A stretch of DNA of 19,802 bases from Porphyromonadaceae bacterium UBA2720 (lineage in GTDB: Bacteria > Bacteroidota > Bacteroidia > Bacteroidales > Muribaculaceae), in contig DEKO01000004.1 of NCBI GenBank assembly GCA_002353885.1, forward strand, positions 1 through 19,802, written 5' to 3'. The position numbers were made by a program, and so were the translations under genes. The notes under the pieces are model-generated. The model saw only the letters and a list, made by a program, of their open reading frames with translations, searched no databases and had not been told where the DNA came from. Shown in pieces: positions 13,957 through 19,802 of this stretch (positions within the stretch are counted from its first letter, which is position 1; each line of letters starts with the position of its first letter).

Positions 13957-14580
13957 CTATCGTATGAAGTGGGTGAACACTTGAGGCTCGTAGTCGGGGA
14001 ATTCGGGCTTGCCGTCGCGATGAATCTTCTGGAGCAGCCAGGCCATGTTCAGTGCCAAGGTGCGCATGGTCTGCATGCCCTCGGCATCGAGGGCAACCTC
14101 GCCCTCGTTCATGCCAAAGACGACATTCCAGTATTGCGAGGTAACGATGGGCATGTTGAGCATCTGGAAAGGCATATTCAATGTCTGGAACACCGCTGTC
14201 GATCCTCCACGGCGGCACACAGCCACTGCAGCAGCGGGCTTGCCAACAGCATTGGCAGGGTTGCAGTAGAGCACGCGCTGCATGAGCGAGAGTAATGTGC
14301 CATTTGGTTGGCCATAATAGGTGGGAGAGCCGATGATCAATCCATCGGCCTGAGCCAGCTTCTTGACCACGCGATTGCACAGGTCGTCGTCAAAGACGCA
14401 TCGTCCCAGCCCCTTGTCCCAACAAGTGTTGCATGCGATGCAGCCTCGCACCGGCTTGGCGCCAATCTGCACGATTTCGGTCTCGATGCCCTGGGCGTTT
14501 AGGGTCTTTGCTACCTCGCTCAGTGCGAGGAATGTGTTGCCCTTGCTGCGGGCACTGCCATTAATCAATAATACCTTCAT
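13957..14580 (-). CDS. Flavodoxin-like NAD(P)H-dependent oxidoreductase with four-cysteine motif (Isf-like)
   Basis: A 207-residue flavoprotein. MKVLLINGSARSKGNT (1-16) is the first strand and phosphate-binding loop for FMN, and GLIIGSPTYYGQPNG (about 77-91) is the second FMN-binding loop of the NADPH-dependent FMN reductase family. Four cysteines at 47, 50, 53 and 61 (GCIACNTCWDKGLGRC) are spaced CX2CX2CX7C, which fits the compact [4Fe-4S] motif described for archaeal iron-sulfur flavoprotein (CX2CX2CX4-7C). The cluster is inference from spacing. The ATG at 14580 was preferred over one at 14616 because the promoter -7 box lies at 14605-14612 and MKVLLINGS is the normal family start. It is the first gene of a two-gene operon with the AlkD-like protein. 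Its electron partner is unknown. Confidence 0.85.
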   Translation of the reverse strand: MKVLLINGSARSKGNTFLALSEVAKTLNAQGIETEIVQIGAKPVRGCIACNTCWDKGLGRCVFDDDLCNRVVKKLAQADGLIIGSPTYYGQPNGTLLSLMQRVLYCNPANAVGKPAAAVAVCRRGGSTAVFQTLNMPFQMLNMPIVTSQYWNVVFGMNEGEVALDAEGMQTMRTLALNMAWLLQKIHRDGKPEFPDYEPQVFTHFIR

Positions 14581-14604
14581 GTGAGTTAATTGTTTTTGAG
14601 TGGA

Positions 14605-14636
14605 CAAATATATCAATAAAAACTGACACTCACAAA
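14605..14636 (-). promoter_or_regulatory. Promoter of the flavoprotein-AlkD operon
   Basis: On minus: TTTG (14633-14636), 20 bases, TATATTTG (14605-14612), an exact consensus. The leader is under 20 bases. It excludes the upstream ATG at 14616 as a start. Confidence 0.75.
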
Positions 14637-14652
14637 TTCTGGTGCAATCTTA

Positions 14653-16152
14653 TCACATTGCAGCTCGTTTTTTCGACTTCATAGCAGGAATGAGGATGGC
14701 GAGGAGTTCGATGGTCAGAGCGTAGTAGACAGCATCGCCGGGAAGGGAGAGAGATTTGGCCACAAGCATGATGGCAACACCGATGGGCATGGCCAGCAAA
14801 ATGCTGCTTGGGGCAAATCGGCCAGGCAGCCACAGGGCGAAACTGAGCGGGAACAAGATGGACACAGCCCGCAAGCCCAGCGAGAGGAAACCCAGGTCGT
14901 TGATGAAGCTATTGTTACACAATAGCGCCACCACCACTGCCACCGTCAGCACGATAGCGATGCTCAGCCTCACTTGCAGCAGCTGTGACAATCGCGAGAC
15001 GCCGCGCCGCAGGTTACTGTAGACATCACGCACCAAGATGGTGGCTACACCCAATGCGAGTCCACTGCCACAGCCCAGAATGTTGATGAGCAGAGTGCCC
15101 AGCATGATGCCACCCAGCCATGCGGGCAGATGGCGCAGAATAAATGCCGGGAATGCCTGCGCCGAGTTCTCGATGACCCCGATGCCATCAGGCAACGCTT
15201 CGCCAGCTTGCTGCATGGCTGCCCACTCGTCGGCGGTGACATAGTGTCCGCGCATGTAGATGCCCACCATGGTGCAGGCCGCGCCGATGATGGGCAAGCA
15301 GATGGCGCAGATAAGGGCACCGCGGCGAGCATGTCGTGTGGTCGAAGCCGACCAGATGCATTGCGCATAGGTCTGCGTTGAGACCACACCCAACACAAGC
15401 GACAAGCAGCCGCCCAAGTCCTTCATTGCGCCTCGCGCCACGAGACTGCCATAGCGGTAATGGATGCTCTCGATATCGGTCAGTCCATTGAATTGGCTCA
15501 ACACCGATGATTGATAGGCTGCATCGACGCTGGCGCGCAGGCCCGAGAATCCATCTGCCAAATGCCACACAATCACACCTGCGGCCAAAGAGCTGAAGTA
15601 GAGCAAGATGAGTTTGATGATGCCACTGATGCCGGCACTGCGTATGCCTCCGAATAGCACAAACAGCATGATGAGGACAGCACCCGCCACCGATGCCCAC
15701 AACATGGACATGCCAAAGAAACTGCTGATCATGGCCCCCGACGAGAGCACTTGCGAGACGATGCTGATGAAGATGCCCACCATGCAGAGTACCGACCCCA
15801 AGGTCTCGGCTTTGCGGCCATACTCGCGCCGCACAACCTCGAGCAAGGTCGAGCAACCACTGCGGCGCAACGGACCGGCATAGACATATCCCAGCAGGAG
15901 CGACCCGATGGCTGCCCCCAAAGTGAACCACCAAGCCGAAAGCCCGTAGCAGAACGCCAACTGGGCCGTGCCGATGGTCGACTGCCCGCCAGCCATGGTA
16001 CCCAATAAGGCACCACCCACGAGCCATGTGCCCGAAGTGCCCCCTGTGATAAAACTACTTGCATCATGCACCTTTCGGCCCGACCACCAACTCACAGCCA
16101 GCAGCAGGCCCACAGTGATCAACACGCCCAAAATGTGTATCGAAGAAATCAT
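14653..16152 (-). CDS. Sodium:solute symporter (SSS family)
   Basis: Inner-membrane transporter of 499 residues with about 13 hydrophobic segments. The LeuT-fold opening is visible: the SSS helix TGGTSGTWLVGGALLGTMAGG (about 36-56), then STIGTAQLAFCYGLSAWWFTLGAAIGS, a highly typical TM2-3 region. The RRSGCSTLLEVVRREYG loop near 96-112 is also family-typical. Solutes of this family range from sugars and sialic acid to proline and nucleosides, and nothing here identifies the one used; the gene is not next to a catabolic operon. It lies 60 bases after the Nim-like gene on the same strand, so it may be the last gene of that unit. The ATG at 16152 gives a proper first helix, MISSIHILGVLITVGLLL. 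Confidence 0.85.
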   Translation of the reverse strand: MISSIHILGVLITVGLLLAVSWWSGRKVHDASSFITGGTSGTWLVGGALLGTMAGGQSTIGTAQLAFCYGLSAWWFTLGAAIGSLLLGYVYAGPLRRSGCSTLLEVVRREYGRKAETLGSVLCMVGIFISIVSQVLSSGAMISSFFGMSMLWASVAGAVLIMLFVLFGGIRSAGISGIIKLILLYFSSLAAGVIVWHLADGFSGLRASVDAAYQSSVLSQFNGLTDIESIHYRYGSLVARGAMKDLGGCLSLVLGVVSTQTYAQCIWSASTTRHARRGALICAICLPIIGAACTMVGIYMRGHYVTADEWAAMQQAGEALPDGIGVIENSAQAFPAFILRHLPAWLGGIMLGTLLINILGCGSGLALGVATILVRDVYSNLRRGVSRLSQLLQVRLSIAIVLTVAVVVALLCNNSFINDLGFLSLGLRAVSILFPLSFALWLPGRFAPSSILLAMPIGVAIMLVAKSLSLPGDAVYYALTIELLAILIPAMKSKKRAAM

Positions 16153-16155
16153 CAG

Positions 16156-16190
16156 TTTTCAATGGTTTTCAATGGTTTATATGGTTTTAT
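16156..16190. repeat. Tandem decamer in the gap before the symporter gene
   Basis: TTTTCAATGG occurs twice exactly (16156-16165, 16166-16175), followed by two degenerate copies ending near 16190. It fills most of the 60-base gap between the Nim-like and symporter genes. A 5-bp stem (16196-16200 with 16207-16211) follows, too weak to be called a terminator. Confidence 0.6.
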
Positions 16191-16212
16191 ATTTTCTACT
16201 GCAAAAAGTAGC

Positions 16213-16722
16213 TCAAGTGCTTGAAGCCTGGTGGCGCATCTGCACCAACTCTATCGCTTCCTTGCCGGTCATGTGCTCGATGTCCAAACATATCACCAAC
16301 ATCCTGTCGAAGCCCTGTGCCAACTCTCGGCTCAAGGCTTGGTCGTGGTTGGGATAATAGCGATTGCCCAGCATGCGCGCCACCGACATCCGTTCGTCGG
16401 CATCGTCGATGATGTGTATCCGGCCAAATGCAATCACACTGCTGAAGTAGGTGGTGTAGACTTCAGGCTTGACATCATCCTTGTCTATGACACAGAACGA
16501 TGCCTTGTCGCAGCGCCTGATGGCATCGACCTTGTGCCCGCTCAGCGCACTGTGAAAGAAGATTTTTCCGTCATGATAGACAAAGCTCATGGGCACAGCA
16601 TAGGGATAATCATTGTCGCCCAACAGTGCCAGTGTACCCGATGTGGCGCGCTGCAAGATGGCAATGCACTCGGCATCGGTCAACTGTTGGCGCTTGCGAC
16701 GCATCTCTCTGAATTGTTCCAT
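16213..16722 (-). CDS. Nim-like flavin-binding protein (pyridoxamine 5'-phosphate oxidase fold)
   Basis: Split-barrel flavoprotein of 169 residues. The opening FREMRRKRQQLTDAE and YPYAVPMSFVYHDGKIFFHSALSGHKVDAI (39-68) match the COG3467 group that includes Bacteroides NimA-type 5-nitroimidazole reductases. His63 in SGHK sits where I recall the key His in NimA structures, an alignment from memory. Chromosomal members of this group are widespread and mostly uncharacterised, so metronidazole resistance cannot be claimed. The ATG at 16722 was chosen because the frame upstream (to 16857) overlaps the SMR gene and lacks family similarity. The start is two bases after the SMR stop, so the two are translationally coupled. 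Confidence 0.85.
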   Translation of the reverse strand: MEQFREMRRKRQQLTDAECIAILQRATSGTLALLGDNDYPYAVPMSFVYHDGKIFFHSALSGHKVDAIRRCDKASFCVIDKDDVKPEVYTTYFSSVIAFGRIHIIDDADERMSVARMLGNRYYPNHDQALSRELAQGFDRMLVICLDIEHMTGKEAIELVQMRHQASST

Positions 16723-16724
16723 TG

Positions 16725-17048
16725 CTATGACAAAGTTTTGAGTCCTACAATCGACACAATCAGTGTCGTGATAAAAAACAACCTCCAGAATGTGGCAGGC
16801 TCGTTGAAGAAGACAATCCCGACCAGTACTGTTCCCACAGCACCGATGCCCGTCCACACGGGATAAGCAGTGCCTATGGGCATCGTCTGTGTGACTCTAG
16901 CCAGCAAGCCCATGCTAGCCAATGTGAAGGCCAAAAATCCAGTCATCCAGCACCACCATGCCAGTCCCTCAACCTCTCTTGCGCGTCCCAGGCAGTAGGT
17001 GAAGCCCACCTCGCATAGCCCGGCAACAACGAGTAAAAACCAATTCAT
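16725..17048 (-). CDS. Small multidrug resistance transporter, Gdx/SugE type
   Basis: Inner-membrane exporter of 107 residues with four transmembrane helices, working as an antiparallel dimer driven by protons. The essential Glu13 is in LCEVGF, and GTAYPVWTGIGAVG (59-72) matches the GTAYAVWTGIGAVG of the guanidinium-exporter (Gdx, formerly SugE) clade rather than the EmrE clade. The Ala to Pro change in that motif is worth noting. The likely substrate is guanidinium or small quaternary ammonium ions. A guanidine riboswitch was looked for upstream and not seen. It is the first gene of a unit with the Nim-like protein, spaced by two bases. Confidence 0.88.
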   Translation of the reverse strand: MNWFLLVVAGLCEVGFTYCLGRAREVEGLAWWCWMTGFLAFTLASMGLLARVTQTMPIGTAYPVWTGIGAVGTVLVGIVFFNEPATFWRLFFITTLIVSIVGLKTLS

Positions 17049-17112
17049 CGATAGATTCTATACACCTATTGAGGGCTGCAGCAATAGTCCGGCGTCTCCT
17101 TCTAAGGCGGTG

Positions 17113-17147
17113 CAAAGGTACAAATTTTTCGGCACATGCCGCGCAAT
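17113..17147 (-). promoter_or_regulatory. Probable promoter of the SMR-Nim operon
   Basis: On minus, TACCTTTG (17113-17120) is a perfect -7 box; a -33-like ATTG (17144-17147) lies 23 bases upstream, too far to be convincing. The spacer holds the near-palindrome CGGCACATGCCG (17130-17141), a possible operator. The leader is about 60 bases. Confidence 0.5.
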
Positions 17148-17289
17148 TTCTCTGTTCTCATGCCACACATCACCCACAGTAGTTTCATATACATAAAATT
17201 CAAGCCTAGACCGATTGTAAAGATATGCTAAAAAACCTCATTTCTGATGGAAAAATGGTTAAATTCTACATTTTCACGCCAAACTTATG

Positions 17290-17297
17290 TATCTTTG
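17290..17297 (+). promoter_or_regulatory. -7 box of the murB-murA operon
   Basis: TATCTTTG at 17290-17297 fits TAnnTTTG. No TTTG is found at the -33 position. It lies inside an open frame that begins at 17247, so that frame start cannot be used; the ATG at 17349 (or the weaker one at 17316) must be. The gap from 17049 to 17348 holds only this box, the divergent SMR promoter and AT-rich DNA. Confidence 0.55.
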
Positions 17298-17348
17298 CCT
17301 GCCGAAGCCGACACCATGACGGCCCACAATAAAGAAAGAACCAAAGCT

Positions 17349-18362
17349 ATGCCAGTCACCAAGAAACATAACTACTCGTTGCGCAAGCACAACACGTTTG
17401 GGCTTGACATCAAAGCCAATCAGTATGTCAGTTATGACAGTGTCGACGAACTGGTTGAGGTCTTGGCCGAAATCACGACATCCAGCCAGCCCATGCTTCA
17501 CATCGGCAGCGGCAGCAACTTATTGTTCACTCAAGACTTTGCTGGGACCATTCTGCATTCAGGCATACAGTCTATCAAAACCATCGCCCATCATGGCGAC
17601 GAAGTGTTGGTCCGCGCGGGTGCAGGCATCGTGTGGGACGATTTTTGTGCCCTGATGGCCCAACTCAATTGGTACGGCACCGAAAATCTGTCGCACATCC
17701 CTGGCGAAGTGGGTGCAGCTGCGGTGCAAAACATCGGGGCATACGGCGTGGAAGTGGGCTCAATCGTCCATGAGGTCGAAACCATCGAGGTGTCAACCGG
17801 ACGCCCACGAGTGTTCCAGGCCACGGAATGCCACTATGACTATCGCGACAGCATCTTCAAGCACCGCCACGGCGAGTACATCGTCACTGCCGTCGTCTTC
17901 AGGCTATCGACCACGCCTCGAGTCCATCTGGATTATGGGGCTTTGCAACAACTGCGCAACAACGACCCAGTGCCCTCGACCCAAACCATCCGCGATGCGG
18001 TGATTGCAATCCGCGAGTCCAAGCTGCCCTCTCCCGACCGACTGGGTAGTGCTGGCAGTTTCTTCAAGAACCCCGTCATCTCCATTGAGGCTTATGCTGG
18101 CTTGCTGCGCACTTATCCTGGCATGCCACACTATCCTGTCGACGAGCGTCAGGTCAAAGTGCCTGCCGCATGGCTCATCGAACAATGCGGCTTGAAGGGC
18201 CGTTGCCATGGTGGTGCCGCAGTCTATGAGCGGCAGCCCCTCATTTTGGTGAACAAGAATCACGCAACACCATCCGACATCGTTGCTCTGGCCGAGCAAG
18301 TCAAAGAAAGTGTATACCAGAAATTCAACATACAGCTACAACCCGAGGTCAACTACATCTGA
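17349..18362 (+). CDS. murB: UDP-N-acetylenolpyruvoylglucosamine reductase (MurB)
   Basis: FAD enzyme that reduces UDP-GlcNAc-enolpyruvate to UDP-MurNAc with NADPH in the cytoplasm, the second committed step of peptidoglycan synthesis. At 337 residues it is E. coli-like (type I). FAD-binding motifs are IGSGSNLL (52-59) and HIPGEVGAAAVQNIGAYGVE (116-135). The catalytic residues are Arg166 in YRDSIFK, Ser237 in GSAGSFFKNP (the proton donor) and Glu333 in the C-terminal QPEVNYI. The YRDS insertion loop marks type I. An ATG at 17316 would add 11 residues; 17349 is preferred because it precedes the conserved NTFGLD segment at normal distance. It comes before murA with an 87-base gap. Confidence 0.95.
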   Translation: MPVTKKHNYSLRKHNTFGLDIKANQYVSYDSVDELVEVLAEITTSSQPMLHIGSGSNLLFTQDFAGTILHSGIQSIKTIAHHGDEVLVRAGAGIVWDDFCALMAQLNWYGTENLSHIPGEVGAAAVQNIGAYGVEVGSIVHEVETIEVSTGRPRVFQATECHYDYRDSIFKHRHGEYIVTAVVFRLSTTPRVHLDYGALQQLRNNDPVPSTQTIRDAVIAIRESKLPSPDRLGSAGSFFKNPVISIEAYAGLLRTYPGMPHYPVDERQVKVPAAWLIEQCGLKGRCHGGAAVYERQPLILVNKNHATPSDIVALAEQVKESVYQKFNIQLQPEVNYI

Positions 18363-18400
18363 GTGGGCACGAGTCACAAGCTGCAAGCAATAGAGAATGT

Positions 18401-18442
18401 ACAATTCTCAATTCTTAAAGATTTATTCTCAATTTTCAATTC
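18401..18442. repeat. Heptad repeat array, six units, murB-murA gap
   Basis: Read on minus from 18442: GAATTGA, AAATTGA, GAATAAA, TCTTTAA, GAATTGA, GAATTGT. Four of six match the unit found at 6156, 9972 and 12090. The spacing stays at seven bases even through the degenerate middle units. It ends 7 bases before the murA start, so it forms part of the leader of murA. Confidence 0.6.
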
Positions 18443-18449
18443 ACAAAAT

Positions 18450-19760
18450 ATGGCATCATTTTTGGTCGAAGGGGGCCATCAGTTGCATGGCGAGATAACC
18501 CCTCAAGGCGCTAAGAACGAAGCACTGCAAGTGATCTGTGCCACGCTGTTGACCACCGACGAGGTGGTGATTGACAATGTTCCCGACATCCTGGATGTGA
18601 ACAACCTCATCCATCTGCTCATCGACATGGGAGTCAAGGTCATGCGCCTTGACGCGCACAGCTACAGTTTCAAGGCCGAACACATTGACACTGCCTTTAT
18701 CGAGAGCCAGGAGTTCATGGACCAATGCACCCGTCTGCGTGGCTCGGTGATGATCATTGCTCCCCTGCTCAGCCGGCTGGGAAAAGTCTGTTATGCTCAT
18801 GCAGGCGGCGACAAGATAGGGCGCCGCAGGCTTGACACCCACTTCCGTGGCTTGAGCCAACTGGGTGCAACTTTTGCCTACGACCCTGTGCTCAAGGCTT
18901 ACAGGTTTCAAGCCTCGGAGGGGCTCACCGGAAGATACATGCTGCTCGACGAGGCATCGGTCACCGGAACAGCCAACATCGTGATGGCTGCCGCGATGGC
19001 CCGTGGTACCACCACCATCTACAATGCCGCCTGCGAGCCCTATGTGCAGCAACTGTGCCACCTGCTCAACCAGATGGGCGCACACATCACAGGCATAGCG
19101 TCTAACCTGCTCACCATCCATGGTGTGGACAGTCTGCATGGTGCACACCACCACATCCTGCCCGACATGATTGAGGTGGGCAGTTTCATCGGCATTGCAG
19201 CCATGACAGGCAGCGAGCTGACCATCAAAGATGTGTCGTGGGACAACCTGGGCATCATTCCCGACAGTTTCAGGCGCCTAGGCCTAAGACTGGAACAACG
19301 CGGTGACGACATGCTCATTCCACGTCACGAACACTATGAGATTGAGAGTTTCATGGATGGGTCAATCTTGACACTGGCCGATGCCATCTGGCCAGGACTG
19401 ACGCCCGACCTGCTGAGTGTGCTGCTGGTTGTGGCCACACAGGCCAAGGGCAGCATCCTCATCCACCAGAAGATGTTTGAGAGCCGATTGTTCTTTGTCG
19501 ACAAACTCATCGACATGGGAGCACAAATCATCCTCTGCGACCCACACCGTGCCGTGGTCATCGGTCACGACCACCGCATTCATCTCCGAGCCAACAACAT
19601 GGTTTCGCCCGACATCCGTGCAGGCATAGCCATGCTAATTGCAGCGATGAGTGCAGACGGTGTGAGCCGTATCGACCACATCGAGCAGATCGACCGTGGC
19701 TATAGCCACATCGACGATCGCCTCAACGCCATTGGCGCTAAAATCACCCGCATCGATTGA
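18450..19760 (+). CDS. murA: UDP-N-acetylglucosamine 1-carboxyvinyltransferase (MurA), Asp variant
   Basis: Transfers enolpyruvate from phosphoenolpyruvate to UDP-GlcNAc, the first committed step of peptidoglycan synthesis, in the cytoplasm. At 436 residues it is slightly longer than E. coli MurA (419). Lys22 and Asn23 (AKNEAL) bind the substrate as in E. coli. The mobile loop is AGGDKIGRRRLDTHF (118-132); the residue where most enzymes have the catalytic and fosfomycin-binding Cys (Cys115 in E. coli) is Asp121 (bases 18810-18812). An Asp here is known to keep activity and make the enzyme insensitive to fosfomycin, as in mycobacteria. The ATG at 18450 was chosen because the upstream GTG at 18363 would translate the heptad-repeat leader, which has no family counterpart. 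No terminator lies within the window. Confidence 0.95.
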   Translation: MASFLVEGGHQLHGEITPQGAKNEALQVICATLLTTDEVVIDNVPDILDVNNLIHLLIDMGVKVMRLDAHSYSFKAEHIDTAFIESQEFMDQCTRLRGSVMIIAPLLSRLGKVCYAHAGGDKIGRRRLDTHFRGLSQLGATFAYDPVLKAYRFQASEGLTGRYMLLDEASVTGTANIVMAAAMARGTTTIYNAACEPYVQQLCHLLNQMGAHITGIASNLLTIHGVDSLHGAHHHILPDMIEVGSFIGIAAMTGSELTIKDVSWDNLGIIPDSFRRLGLRLEQRGDDMLIPRHEHYEIESFMDGSILTLADAIWPGLTPDLLSVLLVVATQAKGSILIHQKMFESRLFFVDKLIDMGAQIILCDPHRAVVIGHDHRIHLRANNMVSPDIRAGIAMLIAAMSADGVSRIDHIEQIDRGYSHIDDRLNAIGAKITRID

Positions 19761-19768
19761 TACACAAA

Positions 19769-19796
19769 GCATAATGCATAATGCACAATGCACAAT
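19769..19796. repeat. Tandem heptad after murA
   Basis: Four 7-base units in register: GCATAAT twice, then GCACAAT twice. The unit differs in sequence from the GAATTGA family but has the same period and the same placement directly after a gene. The window ends four bases before the array could be followed further. Confidence 0.7.
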
Positions 19797-19802
19797 GTAG
19801 GG

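Noticed and set aside
13174..14295. Long plus-strand open frames opposite the AlkD-like and flavoprotein genes
   Set aside because: The minus-strand proteins carry complete family motifs; the plus frames are antisense shadows without recognisable features.
16196..16211. Terminator between the Nim-like and symporter genes
   Set aside because: The stem has only five pairs, mostly A-T, and no continuous T-run on minus; read-through into the symporter gene seems likely.
17049..17112. Guanidine riboswitch in the leader of the Gdx-type SMR gene
   Set aside because: The roughly 60-base leader lacks the paired ACGR-loop hairpins of guanidine-II and the conserved blocks of guanidine-I and guanidine-III, as far as I can see by eye.
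1..19802. Mobile element, defence system or CRISPR array
   Set aside because: No transposase, integrase, nuclease-helicase pair, direct-repeat spacer array or tRNA-flanked insertion was found; base composition looks even and genes are core or glycan-related.

Overview
The window looks like chromosome of a Bacteroidales bacterium, probably from the Muribaculaceae/Prevotellaceae part of the order (family level is inference). The evidence is the repeated Bacteroidetes promoter pattern (TTTG, about 19-20 bases, then TAnnTTTG) in front of most transcription units, the weak Shine-Dalgarno signals, a lipoprotein with a DUF4369-like N-terminus and a thioredoxin-like fold, a ParE and MurA of Bacteroidetes type, and moderately high GC coding DNA separated by AT-rich gaps. 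No tRNA, rRNA, CRISPR array, insertion sequence or phage gene was seen. The content is mostly housekeeping plus surface-glycan genes.

Layout. 1-732 (minus): 5' part of parE, cut by the window edge. 843-4954: a small glycan-modification cluster, with a family 2 glycosyltransferase on minus and, divergently from interlocked promoters, a three-gene plus operon (membrane acyltransferase, GT4-like glycosyltransferase, GT-A glycosyltransferase) that ends in a bidirectional terminator containing its own stop codon. 5004-6086 (minus): a lipoprotein with a thioredoxin-like domain that has lost its CXXC. 6208-8931 (minus): operon of two overlapping rhomboid protease genes and a membrane-anchored endonuclease/exonuclease/phosphatase protein. 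9130-9399 (plus): an HU-family DNA-binding protein with a consensus promoter and a strong terminator. 9568-10488 (minus): greA followed by a HIT-family hydrolase, ending in a perfect 16-bp hairpin.

10653-13037 (minus): a FemAB/GNAT-like acyltransferase coupled to a polysaccharide flippase with a TTG start. 13180-14580 (minus): a flavoprotein with a CX2CX2CX7C motif abutting an AlkD-like DNA glycosylase, with its own promoter and terminator. 14653-17048 (minus): SMR exporter of Gdx/SugE type, Nim-like flavin-binding protein and sodium:solute symporter. 17349-19760 (plus): murB and murA, the first two committed steps of peptidoglycan precursor synthesis.

Functionally, the murB-murA pair and the glycosyltransferases, acyltransferases and flippase serve the cell envelope. 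GreA, HU and ParE serve the chromosome and transcription. The SMR/Nim-like pair and the flavoprotein/AlkD pair look like small stress or detoxification units. The least ordinary signals are the 7-bp-period AT-rich tandem repeats at gene junctions (one inside the 3' end of a gene), the redox-dead thioredoxin-like lipoprotein, the MurA with Asp in place of the usual catalytic Cys, and the SMR/Nim-like pair. I did not find a convincing wholly new system.
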